Source: Ditylenchus dipsaci
Taxonomy: Eukaryota > Nematoda > Chromadorea > Rhabditida > Anguinidae
NCBI GenBank assembly: GCA_004194705.1
Contig: SADC01000189.1
Coordinates: 186,001 to 250,000, forward strand
Reading direction: 5' to 3'
Length of the DNA: 64,000 nucleotides
The translations under genes were made by a program, and so were the position numbers. The first letter of the stretch is position 1, and each line of letters begins with the position of its first letter. The notes under the pieces are model-generated. The model ran no database searches. It saw only the letters and a list, made by a program, of their open reading frames with translations, and was not told where the DNA came from. Positions 1-12,500 of the stretch are shown here, in pieces.

Positions 1-370
1 ACTGCAACAATGTTCAAAAATCCCACGCAACATGCACCCCCCCCTTTAACCCAAGGTACGTAAATGCACTTTTTAAAAAGATTTATACTTTTCGGGAACC
101 CAAATCTTTTTGGATGAATTGAATATCGAGCGCTTATATTCGGAAATCTCCCGCCGTTTTGTTGGAAACCTACCCGCCTAATTTGTAAAATTAAATTTTA
201 TACCTTATTTTAACATAATGTTTTAAAGTATTAATGTCATCGTGTAGCCATAGATCTCAGCTTTCCAATGAGCTGCATAAATTAGCTGTATAATTTTAAA
301 AATTAAGAGATTTATTTACTAGAAGGAAGTAAATTTTGGTTCAGGTCTTTTTACATTCAAATACGTAATT
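1..370. other. 3' flank of formin gene, no gene seen
   Basis: AT-rich sequence beyond the formin poly(A) signal. No open frame with coding character and no clear repeat was seen. Confidence 0.5.
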
Positions 371-373
371 CAT

Positions 374-379
374 TTTATT
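374..379 (-). terminator. Poly(A) signal of FHOD formin
   Basis: AATAAA on the minus strand, about 150 nt downstream of the formin stop codon at 531-533, a normal distance for a 3' UTR. Confidence 0.6.
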
Positions 380-530
380 TTTACAATAAAACTTTTCAGC
401 CCATCAGTGCTTGTTTCGAGGCAGGGAAACTTTGATAGCTGGGCATCCCACGCACTGGCCATGGGCTGCCCAGTAAAATTTGCAGCTCCGAGGCAACCCC
501 TCATTCTTCCACAATAACCCCCCTCCCCTT

Positions 531-3500
531 TCAAATCAAAATATTACGGGATTTTCTGTTGAACAATCTCGCTCTCCTCCTGTTCTGGTCGCGAGAGTCA
601 GCTGTGGCAGTAACTGTGCGCACCACCCCATCTAGCAATTCATCATCCGGAGACTCACCTTCTCCAGGACTCTTTCTCAGAGCTAAACCAACATAATTAG
701 TGTTATCAAACTTGGTATAAACATACCCTCAGTCTGAGCAGCAATCAAGGACCGTTCAGGGGTGGGACCAGCCCTTCTTCTGTTTAAGGTGGTGGTCGGG
801 TTACTGGCAGTGTCTTCAGCTGCGATGCCTGTGCTGGCTCCCCCAGTCAGCAGGCGGGACATCTCTTGGTGGCGCTGCAAAATTTTAGTATTACTTAACT
901 GGGTAACTGCCAGCTCACGACCCACCTCCCTGTCAGTCATACCAGCCTGCCTTGGTTTGCCGCTTCCAGCCACACCCTTGATCAGAGGACCAGTACCCCC
1001 TGTTTGTGCCTGAGCAGCTGCCCCAATCATCATGCCCCTGGTCTTGTTCCTCTCCCTCTTCTCGGCCATCCTCTTGCGCATCTGCAGTATCTTGTCGCGG
1101 TTGGTGCGGTATTCCAGCGAAAACTCAATGACCATCTTGAACACATTCAATGGCTTCTGGTCTTTGACTTCTGCAGGATTGTAGCCAAAATAGAGCAGGA
1201 AAGCGCTCCATCTGCAAGTCAACAAAAAGAGTGATTATACCAAAATTGTTTGACTTGTTTCTTTGGGTTACCAGCTACCAATATTGCATTTATTTCATTT
1301 TTAACAAAGCCCCGAATTGACTTTTGGATTGTTGAGTAGACGGGCCGGTTGGTCGTAAATGACTTAGGCACTTAGCCATACCTCTGGGGGCATATTTTCC
1401 GAGCTATTTAGGATAGGCTACAGTATTGGGGACTTTTTGACTTTAGCGAACGTTCCATCAACATTCAAAGGGTCGATTTATTTCCCGCTGATTAATCGCT
1501 TGACCATAATGACCAACTAGTCGGTATTGTCGTTTGATTGGCCAACAACGGTAAGTCGTAAGTCTGTGCGATAACAAACTTTTTCCAGAAAAATCAAATC
1601 AAAATAGTCGGAAATTCCACCTTTAAAGTTGATATTGGCTCCGGTCTTGGCATATGTACCCATTTATTTACTACCGGCCATTTAGTGACATAACAGTCCT
1701 TTTCTAGCATGTTGCCACGACCGAAAACGGTCACTAAAACCAAACAGTGTGTAAAATGACACTGGAAAGCAAAGAGGACTAGGTGGACTGAAAGGCTCAA
1801 ACCTATTTCACAAACAAAGTATCAATGTCGAGATGCAAAATATTTCTCATACCTGTGCTGAGTTGTCCTGTGGACATGTTTGAGACGGTGAATTCTTTCA
1901 GCTACTTCTGCCAGGAAGCTGTTCACTTTGTTCTTCATGGACGAGTTGTTGTCCTTCTGCGATATTTTGGCCACATAGTCAAAACAGGATTTACAGTCCA
2001 CTTCCATTTTCTTCAGGTTGTCCAGCACTGCTTCAAAGTCTATCTGCAAATTGGCTAATCAACTGTGAATTAATCTTTAACAATTTTACCCTAGAGCTCC
2101 TGGAAACAGCCCCAAATTCAGTGTATAGATCTGTGCCTTCCGGGTAATTGTCCAGCATGTATTCAGCCAAATGGTGGGTAAGAGGGTATTTGTGCACCGG
2201 GTCTTTAACTTCTGAGGCACGTGACAGGTAGTCCAGTTGAAAGGCTTTGATCTAGAAATTGGAGATTGGTTTAGATTAGCTTCGATTAGTTCAGTGTGAG
2301 TAACCACACCTCAGACCCATTGAGTGCATTTCCGATGGTCAGAAGCATACCCATAGCTACCCTGAAGGTTTTCGACTCTTCAATCTCCTTCATTGCATTG
2401 TTTAGCTCCATTAGCGACTCTGCTACATCCTCCAAACGTAAAAATTAGTTTTTGGTTATGTTCAGTTCCGATGGTTTGATATTTTTGGTTTACTTTGAGG
2501 TACAAAAATTTTCACAGTTTTTAATTAGTCTTTTCAGAATACAGTCAAAGTTCTATATAACGTTCACCCTGCTTTTTTTTAATTATGTTTTGACAGTCTG
2601 GTCGTAAATATCGCAAGGATACCGATTTCACCGATCATTTTTCAGAATCCAAAAACTTTTTTCTCAAAAAAAGCAAAACCTCGATAAACGGGCACCCATT
2701 TCAGAAATAGGGTGCCCGTTTATCGAGGTTTTGCTTTTTTAGAAAAAAAAAGTTTTTGCATTCTGAAAAACGATCGGTGAAATCGGAATCCTTGCGATAT
2801 TTGTGACCGGATCGTCAGAACAGAATTTAAAAAAAAGCTTTGAAAATTGAGCTGAAAAAAGTGTTGGACCCAGCTGGGGAACGAACTTTTGTGAATCGAG
2901 GTTTGACTGTACAGTCGAACCTCTTTATAGTGACACCCCTGGGGACCGACCCTAGGTGTCACTATATCCTATATCACTCTATGTCGGCCAACCAAATCGG
3001 CCCGGGGTGTCACTATATCAAGGGTGTCACTATATCGGGGTGTCACTATAAAGAGGTTCGACTGTAATAACTTTATAACTTATAAGTAGTTTCACGTTAA
3101 ATAGAGTTACGTTAAATAGAGGCACGACTGCACAAATAAAAACTTACAAAAAAACCCATGCTATTGCTTATTTTAACTCATGCTATTAAGGTAACTCATA
3201 CTATTGCTCAACTGAGCTTTTTTGAGCAGTAACCCAGTCAAGAAAGCAGTGACCCACTTTTGACCCAGTCAACCAAATCATTTGTATACAGTCGAGTCTG
3301 GATATAAGATATCCGCTTCCGAGGGTATATCTTTTATCGAGACTCGACTGTAGCGCCATAAAACGAGAAAACTTCGGGGCTTTCCTCATTAGAAAAAGTG
3401 AATAATATTACTGAGGATTTAGAGATTTTTTTAATTTCTTTAGTTACCTTCTCCAAGTTCTGGTAGTCGAGCATGAAGAGCCAGAGACGCAAACGTTCCA

Positions 3501-6500
3501 GCAAGCAGTCAATTTCACTCAGACTCAACATGAATTGTTCAGCCTGACCAAGGGGAGTGTCCGGATTATCGGCCTGCCTCTCCTGAATCCTCTCTACTTC
3601 TTCGGAGGAAGGCATCATGGTGCTCAGGATCTTTTCTATGCCTTCTTTGTTCAGCACACTAGCGTCAAATTTCTGCAAAAACTTAGCTATTATTTGAGGA
3701 TTGGTGAAAAAAAATAACGAAAAGTAACTGTAACCCACCCTAATAGCGGTGGGAATGACAGAGATGGGTGGCAGTTTGGTTAGTCCAATATTAATAGCCT
3801 GTGAGCGCTTCACAGATAGAACTTGGAGTACCTGGGGTTTGGCTTCTCCACCCGCTTTCTGAAATTTAACCAATATGTTTTGGGACTGTAGTGAATACAA
3901 CAAACCTTGACCGGTGCTTCCTTGGTCTTTGTTTCAAATAACCTGGAGAGTTTGGAGGTGTCAATTTGAGGGGTGGTCTCGACCTTGTTCCAGAAAGTGC
4001 CTTTTCTTTTCAAGGCAGGTACTGGTGGAGCTTCTGATTGAGCTGGTTTCCAGTGCAACTTCAAAGTGCCCCCACTACTTCCCATTTTGGAGGATGGGCC
4101 AGGACTGGAATCTCTGGCACGTGCCATCCCAAAGGCAGGAGGTGGGGGTGGCACTCCTCCTCCCATCGGTGGAGGTGCTGGGGGGACTCCTGAGATCGTA
4201 AATGATTAAACAAAATTGATTATTGAACAACCACAAAATTTCGATTTAACGAAATTCCTTCAAGTTTTATAAGCTATATTCGACCATATTTTTATCTCTT
4301 TTATAGTTTTGTCGCACCTGATTAGCCACTCTAGGCCAAGAATTGTAATTTTTCTTATTTCGCCGGATTTTTTTAAATAATCATTCAAGTTTTCCATAAG
4401 AAGCAAAATTCCTTGAAACAGTTTTTTTGCAAATCTGGTTAAGTTTAATCATGGTTTTGCCTTTGAAATGCTGCAACTGCTGTAAAAACGAGTAGCGTCA
4501 AAATTCTACCTGAACCCATTGGTTTAGGTCCGCCTGGCAAGAGTCCCTTTTCTTGAGCCACTTGTGCCACCTTGACCAACACTAAAGGATCTTGCTCAAA
4601 TTCCACAAACTCCGAGAAGTCTAGGTCATTGATAATCATGGGCTTTTCCTTGAAGCCCTCGGCAGCCTCTTTCCACTTGACTTCGGATTCTGACTGCCTA
4701 TTGACTGTCTCGACCAGGCCTTTTCGAAAGGCTGACCCTTCCATCTTCATGGCTCTTTTTTTGAGAAGGGCGGCAAAAACCCCTCCACCACCTGATTCAT
4801 CTTCGTCAGAGTCTGGTTTCTAAGAATAAATTAGGGTTTAGAAGACTTTTCAGCTGTAATTTAAGTTTTTAACCTTTGGCTTGGGTGCTTCGACTACAGG
4901 CTGGGGCTTGTTGCAGTGGCTCGGGGAACTCCATGGTTTTCTTTTCGGTGGGTGAGAAGATGTTTGTAGGAATGCAAGGAGGGGAGCTTTCATCTGGTGT
5001 GGTTCGATTTCTTCTTCATCCTCCTTTTCCACCTAAAAAATAAAAATTGACGTGTACTATTCAGGGACTACAAAACCAATGCTAGACAAAGTCAAAATTT
5101 CGGTGCGTTAGTGTATGAGCAGTTTTTCATAGTTAATGTTTCAAGTTTTGAGTCCTTTCTAACATAAGCTGGCCGATCCTGAGCTTAAGCCCAAACCTAA
5201 GCTTTCTATGCCAAAACTCGACGGGGAATAACCAGTGTTCTCAATAGTCAGGGGCAGAATGGAAAGTCAGAATGAAATTCAAAAATTCTGACAGTCAGAA
5301 AGCGCGGGAAATTATTCTGACTGTCAGACTCTTTCTGACTCTCAGAAATGACGATCAGACAGGGAAAAAACAGCGTGATCTGATCGATTTTTTTTTCTGA
5401 CTCTCATTTCTGACAGTCAGAATAATTTCCCGCGCTTTCTGACTGTCAGAATTTTTGAATTTCATTCTGACTTTCCATTCTGCCTCTGACTATTGAGAAC
5501 ACTGGGAATAACCCATCAGAATTTTTATAACAATTTGAAAAAGCGAACTCAAAAAATCTTGAGAAGATAACTATGAAAAAATCAACAAGCAAAGGCTGTT
5601 TTATTCGCCCAAAAAAGTTATGCTTTTGAAATTCTATGCAGTGTTGGTGAAATTAACCCAAAAGACTTTAAAGTGGCATAACTAACATAAAATATCAAAC
5701 TAACCTTAATATTTTCTTTTTCATCGGTAGCTTGTGCGACCATCCCCGTTTTCAGGCCATTCACCTTAGGTAGTGGCTCTTCATCATCCTCATAACTCAA
5801 GCTCCCGTTGCTCAGCTGCTTGTTGGCCCCTATGCTCAGGTTCTTGACCCCAATGTTGAGATTCTTTTTGAGCCCTTGTGAGATTTCTTCCTCCTCTTCC
5901 CTGGATATACCGTTGGGTTTGGCGCCCTTCCAGGCTGGAGCGTGGTCTGACATACTCTTTTGCTGGAGTTGTTGCTCAAACTTGTTGATGAGATTTTTGT
6001 TGCTGAGAGCTGGTTGTTGACTGGGGGTGGTGGTCCGAAGATCTTCAGCTTCAGCCTGTCTACGTCGGTTAGTGTTGCGCCTTTCCATGGTTGAACCTCC
6101 ATTGGTATTGAGCATATTGCCGTTGATCCTGCAATTAGAGGTGTGCCAGCTGAAATTACGAAAAGGGGTAAAACCTCATTTTGACGAGTTCATTATTGTT
6201 ATTGCTGGTTGATGAATCACTTTCTAGAGCAGCATCTTCTTTGCGAAGTTCCTACAAATTAATTTTGAATAAATGTATTCATAGGCGTACCCAGGGGGCT
6301 ACACGGGCTATACCCCCCCCCCTCCGTCAGAAAATCCTGGGTACGCCTATGGATGTATTTGGATTACCATATTTCCTCTATTAACTACCCAGCCTCTAAT
6401 AACTCCCCACCCTACGGACCTTATATCTCAGCTTTGAGCAAACATTTCACAAATCTGAATTTTGCATTTTCTTAGTTACCATTTTGACCTGACTAGCCTT

Positions 6501-9500
6501 TTCAGATTTTGGTTAAGCACCCAGAAATCTCGAAAATGAACCTCAGATTTTTCCGATTTTTTAGGGGTTGAAAAATAATTCTCCATGGGAAGTTTACAAA
6601 GGAAATACCGTAAGTTAATTTTGCATTATTCACGCCATCTCTCTCCCCTCATCCAAAATATTGTTTTTTGTTGTTTTCGACCCAGAAGTTACTATCCAAT
6701 TTGTAGGCAGGTGGATGAGCTACAATTGGATGGCTAGAATGAGAAAAAACGAGACAATTTAGAAAGTGGTATAATTAATTTGACCTTAAATATCCTATTG
6801 GGTGCGACACCTACTCACCCTTGAGCAGGAAAAATGGTATATTTGATGAATACCTGAACGATTCACCGACCTGTTCATAGTGGTTGCACTGTTGGTTGAG
6901 TTGGGGATTGTTGAGTTTGAGCATAGCTTTGAGAGCATCTTCCAACCCTTGGTTTTCCAAAACATCTATCACATCGAAAAATGTGTCCTCAAACAAAGCT
7001 AATTTCTAAAAACTTTTCAAAAATCAAATTAATCCAACCTGATCCGGCACTCCATTTAAAGTTTTGTTGATGACAGTCATTCCAAACACCAGGGTCTCCT
7101 CGTCACTCGCATTCTGTTCGTTTAGGATTCTCATCAAACTAAACCAATCTGGTTTGTCTGAAATTTAGACAATTTTTGATTAGTTTTTACTAACAAGCAT
7201 CAAAAAGATTACTTTTTGCTTTTTCCACCTGGATATAGCAGCTAATAGTAGCAAAGAGTTGGATTCAGTGTACTCCACAAAAACAAGCAGCAATTTTAGA
7301 GCTGTTTTCACTACCAATCGATACTAAAAATAAATATGTTATAGGTTGGGTATCAAGGGGGGAATGCATGGATTTTTGTTAACTGTAAACAGACAGGTTA
7401 GTGGAAACATACACATCAGGAGTTTTTACAATAATAAAGATAATTGAAAAAGCGGGTATGAAGAGTTCTTTTTTTTTAAATGTTTACCCATTCTAACCGA
7501 GAAGGACTCATTTCCGCAAATTGGACTGGATCAAACAACTAAAACACATACATGGACATATACCGACAAATTTTTGGCACAAACACACATACAGTATTGA
7601 CTCTAGTCAAAGGCGGTAGGCGGAAATCCTAAATTTCTAAATTTTAACCGCGGCGAAAACCCAATATTTTTTGATTGAAATCGGGCTTAAACAACTGATT
7701 TCAATTCGAAAAATTCAGGATTTTCGCCGTGGTTAAAATCTGGAAATTTGGAATTTCCGCTTACCGCCAATAAAAGCACCTTATTTAATAAAAGATCTGC
7801 GTGTCATCAATGAGGGATGAACAATAAACGGGGATAGAAAATATTTTTTGAGGCACCAAACTTGGGCAAGATCTGGTCGGCTAACCGAAAACGGTTACCG
7901 TATTTTCTCTAATTATAGACCCCGTCACTAAATTCGAAAAACGTGTTTGTGGCGTTGTGTTTATGACCCAATTTTTGATTACTTTTTTCAGGCATGTTAT
8001 CACCCATATTGTAGCTCATGTCGATGACTACAAAATGATTAGTAACTTGCCGGAGACAGTCTTCAAAAAGTGGTTCAAAACCAGGGTTGCCAAACGTCCT
8101 TATTAATAAGATTTATTTTTCTTTTGGGATTCCAAATCTTAATATTTTTTGAAATTTTTAGTCAAAATCTTATTTTTCGGCAGCAAAAGAGCGATAAGTA
8201 CAAGATGAAATAGCAAATTTGGCGGAAATACCCAAAAATGTCCTTATTTTTGAAAAAAAATCTGGCAGCCCTGGTCAAAACACAATGCCAAGAACACGAT
8301 TTTGAATCAAAGGTGGCGGCTCTATTAGAAGAAATACGGTATTTCTGTGAATGTATTTTTTATTTAAAAACTCAGAAAGTTTACTTAAGGCCACACAAAA
8401 ACCGCACAGTCTTTAACAGATAAATTAAATTTAGCTAACAAAATTAAGCCAAAAAGACTAACAGGTGAGTCTAGTAGTTCATAGAGCCAACAGATTGTTT
8501 CGTTGTGCATTATGATCCCATTCATTCCATCCACATACAACATCAACTGTCCAATGGCTAAAACGAAGTTAATTCAATTTTCGTGTCACAAAAAAACTTT
8601 TTGATCGATCTAACCCCTGAGAATATGGTTTTGGTGGTTTTGATCAGAGTTTCTGCCGAGTTTTACAAGACATTCCAAGCCACCGTTCTGCACAAACTCA
8701 TGCACTAAGTCCTTGTCGTTCTGGAAAATAGCTTTAAGAGAGAACAGCGCCCTTCTTTGATCCCTGCCAGACATGTACAGAAGCTTATCTAAAGGTTGCT
8801 TTATGTATACGAAACATAGACAATAGAATAAAAACTTAACCTACCAACAATAGTTTTAACACGTAAAGCAGTCTGCTGACGTACCACCAAACTGCTGCGC
8901 AGGCTGAAATATTCAAATGAACAAATAATAAAAAAAATCATTCCAAAAATAAAATTTAGATCTCCACGGAAGAATTTCTTATCTTTAACCAGGGCTCCGA
9001 AATGCCTTTTTCGGTGTTCTTTTCAGAAAATTTTCATCCAAAGTTTTGTTTCGCTTGAAAAATGGCAAAATGCGCCGGATAAAATGCCATTTTTGCCTAA
9101 AAATGGCAAAATGTCGGAGTAAAAGTAAAACACGCCACTCAAAATTTGGCTGGTATCCGTGTTGATATTCAAGTCTCTCAATTGTAATTCAGTGCGAATG
9201 TACAGGATCTTTCAAGAAATTTACCGGTTTCAAAACAGCTATGTCTTTTTTCCTAGAGCGATTTTCAAGTTTCTGTTTTTTGTATTCGATTTTTCTCGTT
9301 GGTATGTAATGTGGAAAACGCGGTTTTCGCTTGGTCCCCCTTGTGGTTTGGGCCTGGGACATCCAGAAACCATCTACAATCCAGGGCCCGAACCACATGA
9401 GAGACCAAGCGAAAATCGTGTTTTTCACAATATATACCAAAAATATCGTCGGCGAGAAAATTCGATTACAAAAAACAGAATTTTGAAATCGCTCTACGAA

Positions 9501-12500
9501 AAAAGTTATGGAAAGTTTAAAAGTCATTAAAATTTAGTCTAACTGCCCTGAGTAATTGCTTAAAAAGTATATCTCTGTCTACAAAAAGCCTATCCAAAAG
9601 CTTACTCAGACTCATCTAGCAACCCTAATTCCTGCTCTCCATCCCCATATTCTTCTTCTTGCTCTTCTGTCCCTGTTTGCCAATCGTCCATTGCTTTACT
9701 ATCTTCTACAAATTGAGACCGTCTTCTTCCCCGTACTTTTGAATGGCTAGATAATTTTCTGCGGATAGTGATAGGGGAAGGACACTTGTTTGAATTTGCT
9801 TGTGCCACATTTACACCAACTGTTTTGCTGGTGGTATTATTCTCATTGTTCTTTTCAACCCTTTTGACCATTACTTCATTTGGAGTAAGTGCAGCTGGTG
9901 CAACCGCTATTGCTGAAGTTGTATCAATTGCTTCCAAAACTCCTTGTCTATCTCCACACAATCGCTGACTACAGCTTCTTTCCACTCTTTTCTGCATCTT
10001 TTTTAGTACAGAGACAGAGCCAAGTGGACTGGCTGAATTTACCAAAGGGTTTGAAATGGCCAAAGCAACATTTTTTCTTCTTTCTTTGGACTCGAATGCT
10101 TGTTTTTGTTGGTTGTTATTATCGTCCAGGCATTCTTTTGGGGACTGAGAGTAGGGATTCCCATTGTTTCTGACAATTTTCCTGGTTCCAGCGATAGTGC
10201 TCTGCTCACAGACCCTTTTAGTGGAGTGTACTAGAGATATAGGTGGAATGTGAGGGTCTTGGCCCTCTCCACCCATCGATACTTAGATTAGTGCAGGAAT
10301 TAAAAGTCGAGGGCAGGAATTGGAGTCTCTGGTGTCCTGGACTTTCCACGTCGTTATCCACCAACACATTATCAGCTGGATTGCAAAAAGATTCGTCATC
10401 TATATATTTTAGACCTTCACAGTTGACAGTCTTCGGCACCTCCCAGTTAACTGGGGGTGGTCGGTTCCGCCTTACTTCAGTATTGAAGTGGGTAGAAGAA
10501 TTCTGGTTGTGGATTGACCAGTTAGGAGGTTGAGGAGCGGGAATTTTGGGTGCTCTATGGGCTTTGGTGGTTGAGAGGTAGGTGGAGGGAGGAGGTGGCG
10601 CAGATAACTTTTTGATAGGTTGAAAATTGCCGTTGTTGTTGTTATGGTAGAATGAGTCGTCTGGAAAAGAGTCGATGTCAATGGCATAGCATTGCAGGGA
10701 GGGCTGCTTGGAGGTTGGTGGAGGGGAGGTACAATAGAGGAAAGGGTATTCATGGACCACCGACTCATTGGCTCTGGTTTAGAAGGCGCAAAATATCATT
10801 TGGCAATTATCTAATTTAAAATTTACTTGCCTAAATTTATGAAATCGCATAAATTTAAATGAATAAAAAAAGGAAAAAATGAACAAGCAAATTTAGATCC
10901 AATGAATCTAATTTGATAAAATGGTAAATAAGGAAAGTCAGAAAATACAAGAAATCATCTTAAAAAAAACCTCTATAACACAGTGACATCCGACACAGAA
11001 ATTTAATTAGAAAATTATGAAATTAAATGTTGGATAGAGGGAAATTCGTCAATTTAGAAGAGTAAATGGAGAAAATACGGTAAATTCATATACAATCGAC
11101 TCTCGATTTAACATATGGTCGATTTAACATGCACGCCCGATTTAAAATACAGCTGAGCCGGTCCCTTCAATAATAAACTCCGTCAAATTACCCCCGATTC
11201 AACATACGGCTGGGTCGGTCCCCAGAATGTATGGTAAATCGAGAGTCGACTGTATTTTCATATATATTTTCATATTCATATATTGTAAATTCATATATTA
11301 GTACAGTCAACCCTTGATTTAAAGGGGCATGCCCACGCTAATAAGAGGTGGTGCCGGGAATTCAAAAATTTTTCATAATCATTTAATTTAATTCTAGGCC
11401 TTGTTTTGTTAGAAACCAAGTTGAAAAATTCCTATAGAAGTTCAACGATTGGGAAAAAATTTTGAATTCCCGGGCACCACCTCTTATTAGCGTGGGCATG
11501 CCCCTTTAAAGACACCCCGATTTAACGACACCCAAAAATGAGCCAATTTGGTGGGCTTTGACTAAAATTCAGTCAAAGTGAACCCTCGATTTAACGACAC
11601 CCTCAGTCGGTCCCCAGGGGCGTCGTTAAATCGAGAGTTGACTGTAGCTAAATTGACACACTATTTATATAAGCAAACCGTATCGGGTTGGATCTTAAAT
11701 AATTTTTGGGGGCAATGCAAACAAAGCCAATGAGAACTTTTGAGCAGTAATGCTGAAAACAGTAGTAATGATTTAAAATTTTGTAAAAAAAATCGTATCA
11801 GCTCTTTTGCAAAATGTAATGATCTCTGCAAATTTATATTCGGATTTGAATTAGGAACTAATTGATGTGTTCTTGTTCACTATTGTTCTTTTTTTGATGA
11901 AAAGTGACAATGGTGAATGAAATTAGATGAAGAAAGACGCAAAATGTTGGAACATCTGTTATAAAAACGTTCTTTGTGTAAGAAATATCTTTCGCGGTAA
12001 TTTGCCGTTTGGAAGATATTACATAAAAAGTTTGGCGAACCAGTCAGAATTTAAGATTAGGGGAAGGTTGAAAAATATTTTTAAAACAAATTTAGTGAGA
12101 CAATTATTGGACAATCTTCAAATACAAGTTTACACGCCTCCCACTCAATCCCTAATAATTTTATCATCAAACAAGTGTGTTCGCAACCTTGAAGAAATTA
12201 GAAAGAGTGCAATAGGTAAACAAAACAACCACTTAGCAGCTATGCAAAGAAGTTTTTGATATCTAACCTGTAGGAATAAGAAATACATAACAGGAAAATG
12301 CTTTATAATTGGTGTATAAAATAGTTTGGGACGAATTTTTTTGGCCCTAGTTTAACATGCTTCCACCTTCGCGGGAGTAGAAAAAAGTGGCCTCGGTGGC
12401 GCAATGGATAAGCGTCTGTGTTTTATGGCCCGAAATCGGAGACAGGTCAGTTCGCCCCACGATCAGTTCGCCCCGGTCAGTTCGCCCAAAGATCAGTTCG

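Noticed and set aside
9159..9530. Overlapping ORFs on both strands
   Set aside because: They lie on a large palindrome in a formin intron; openness on one strand forces openness on the other.
12391..12470. Possible tRNA-Arg gene
   Set aside because: The A box is good, but the anticodon stem and acceptor do not pair and the sequence runs into a tandem repeat; treated as SINE-like.
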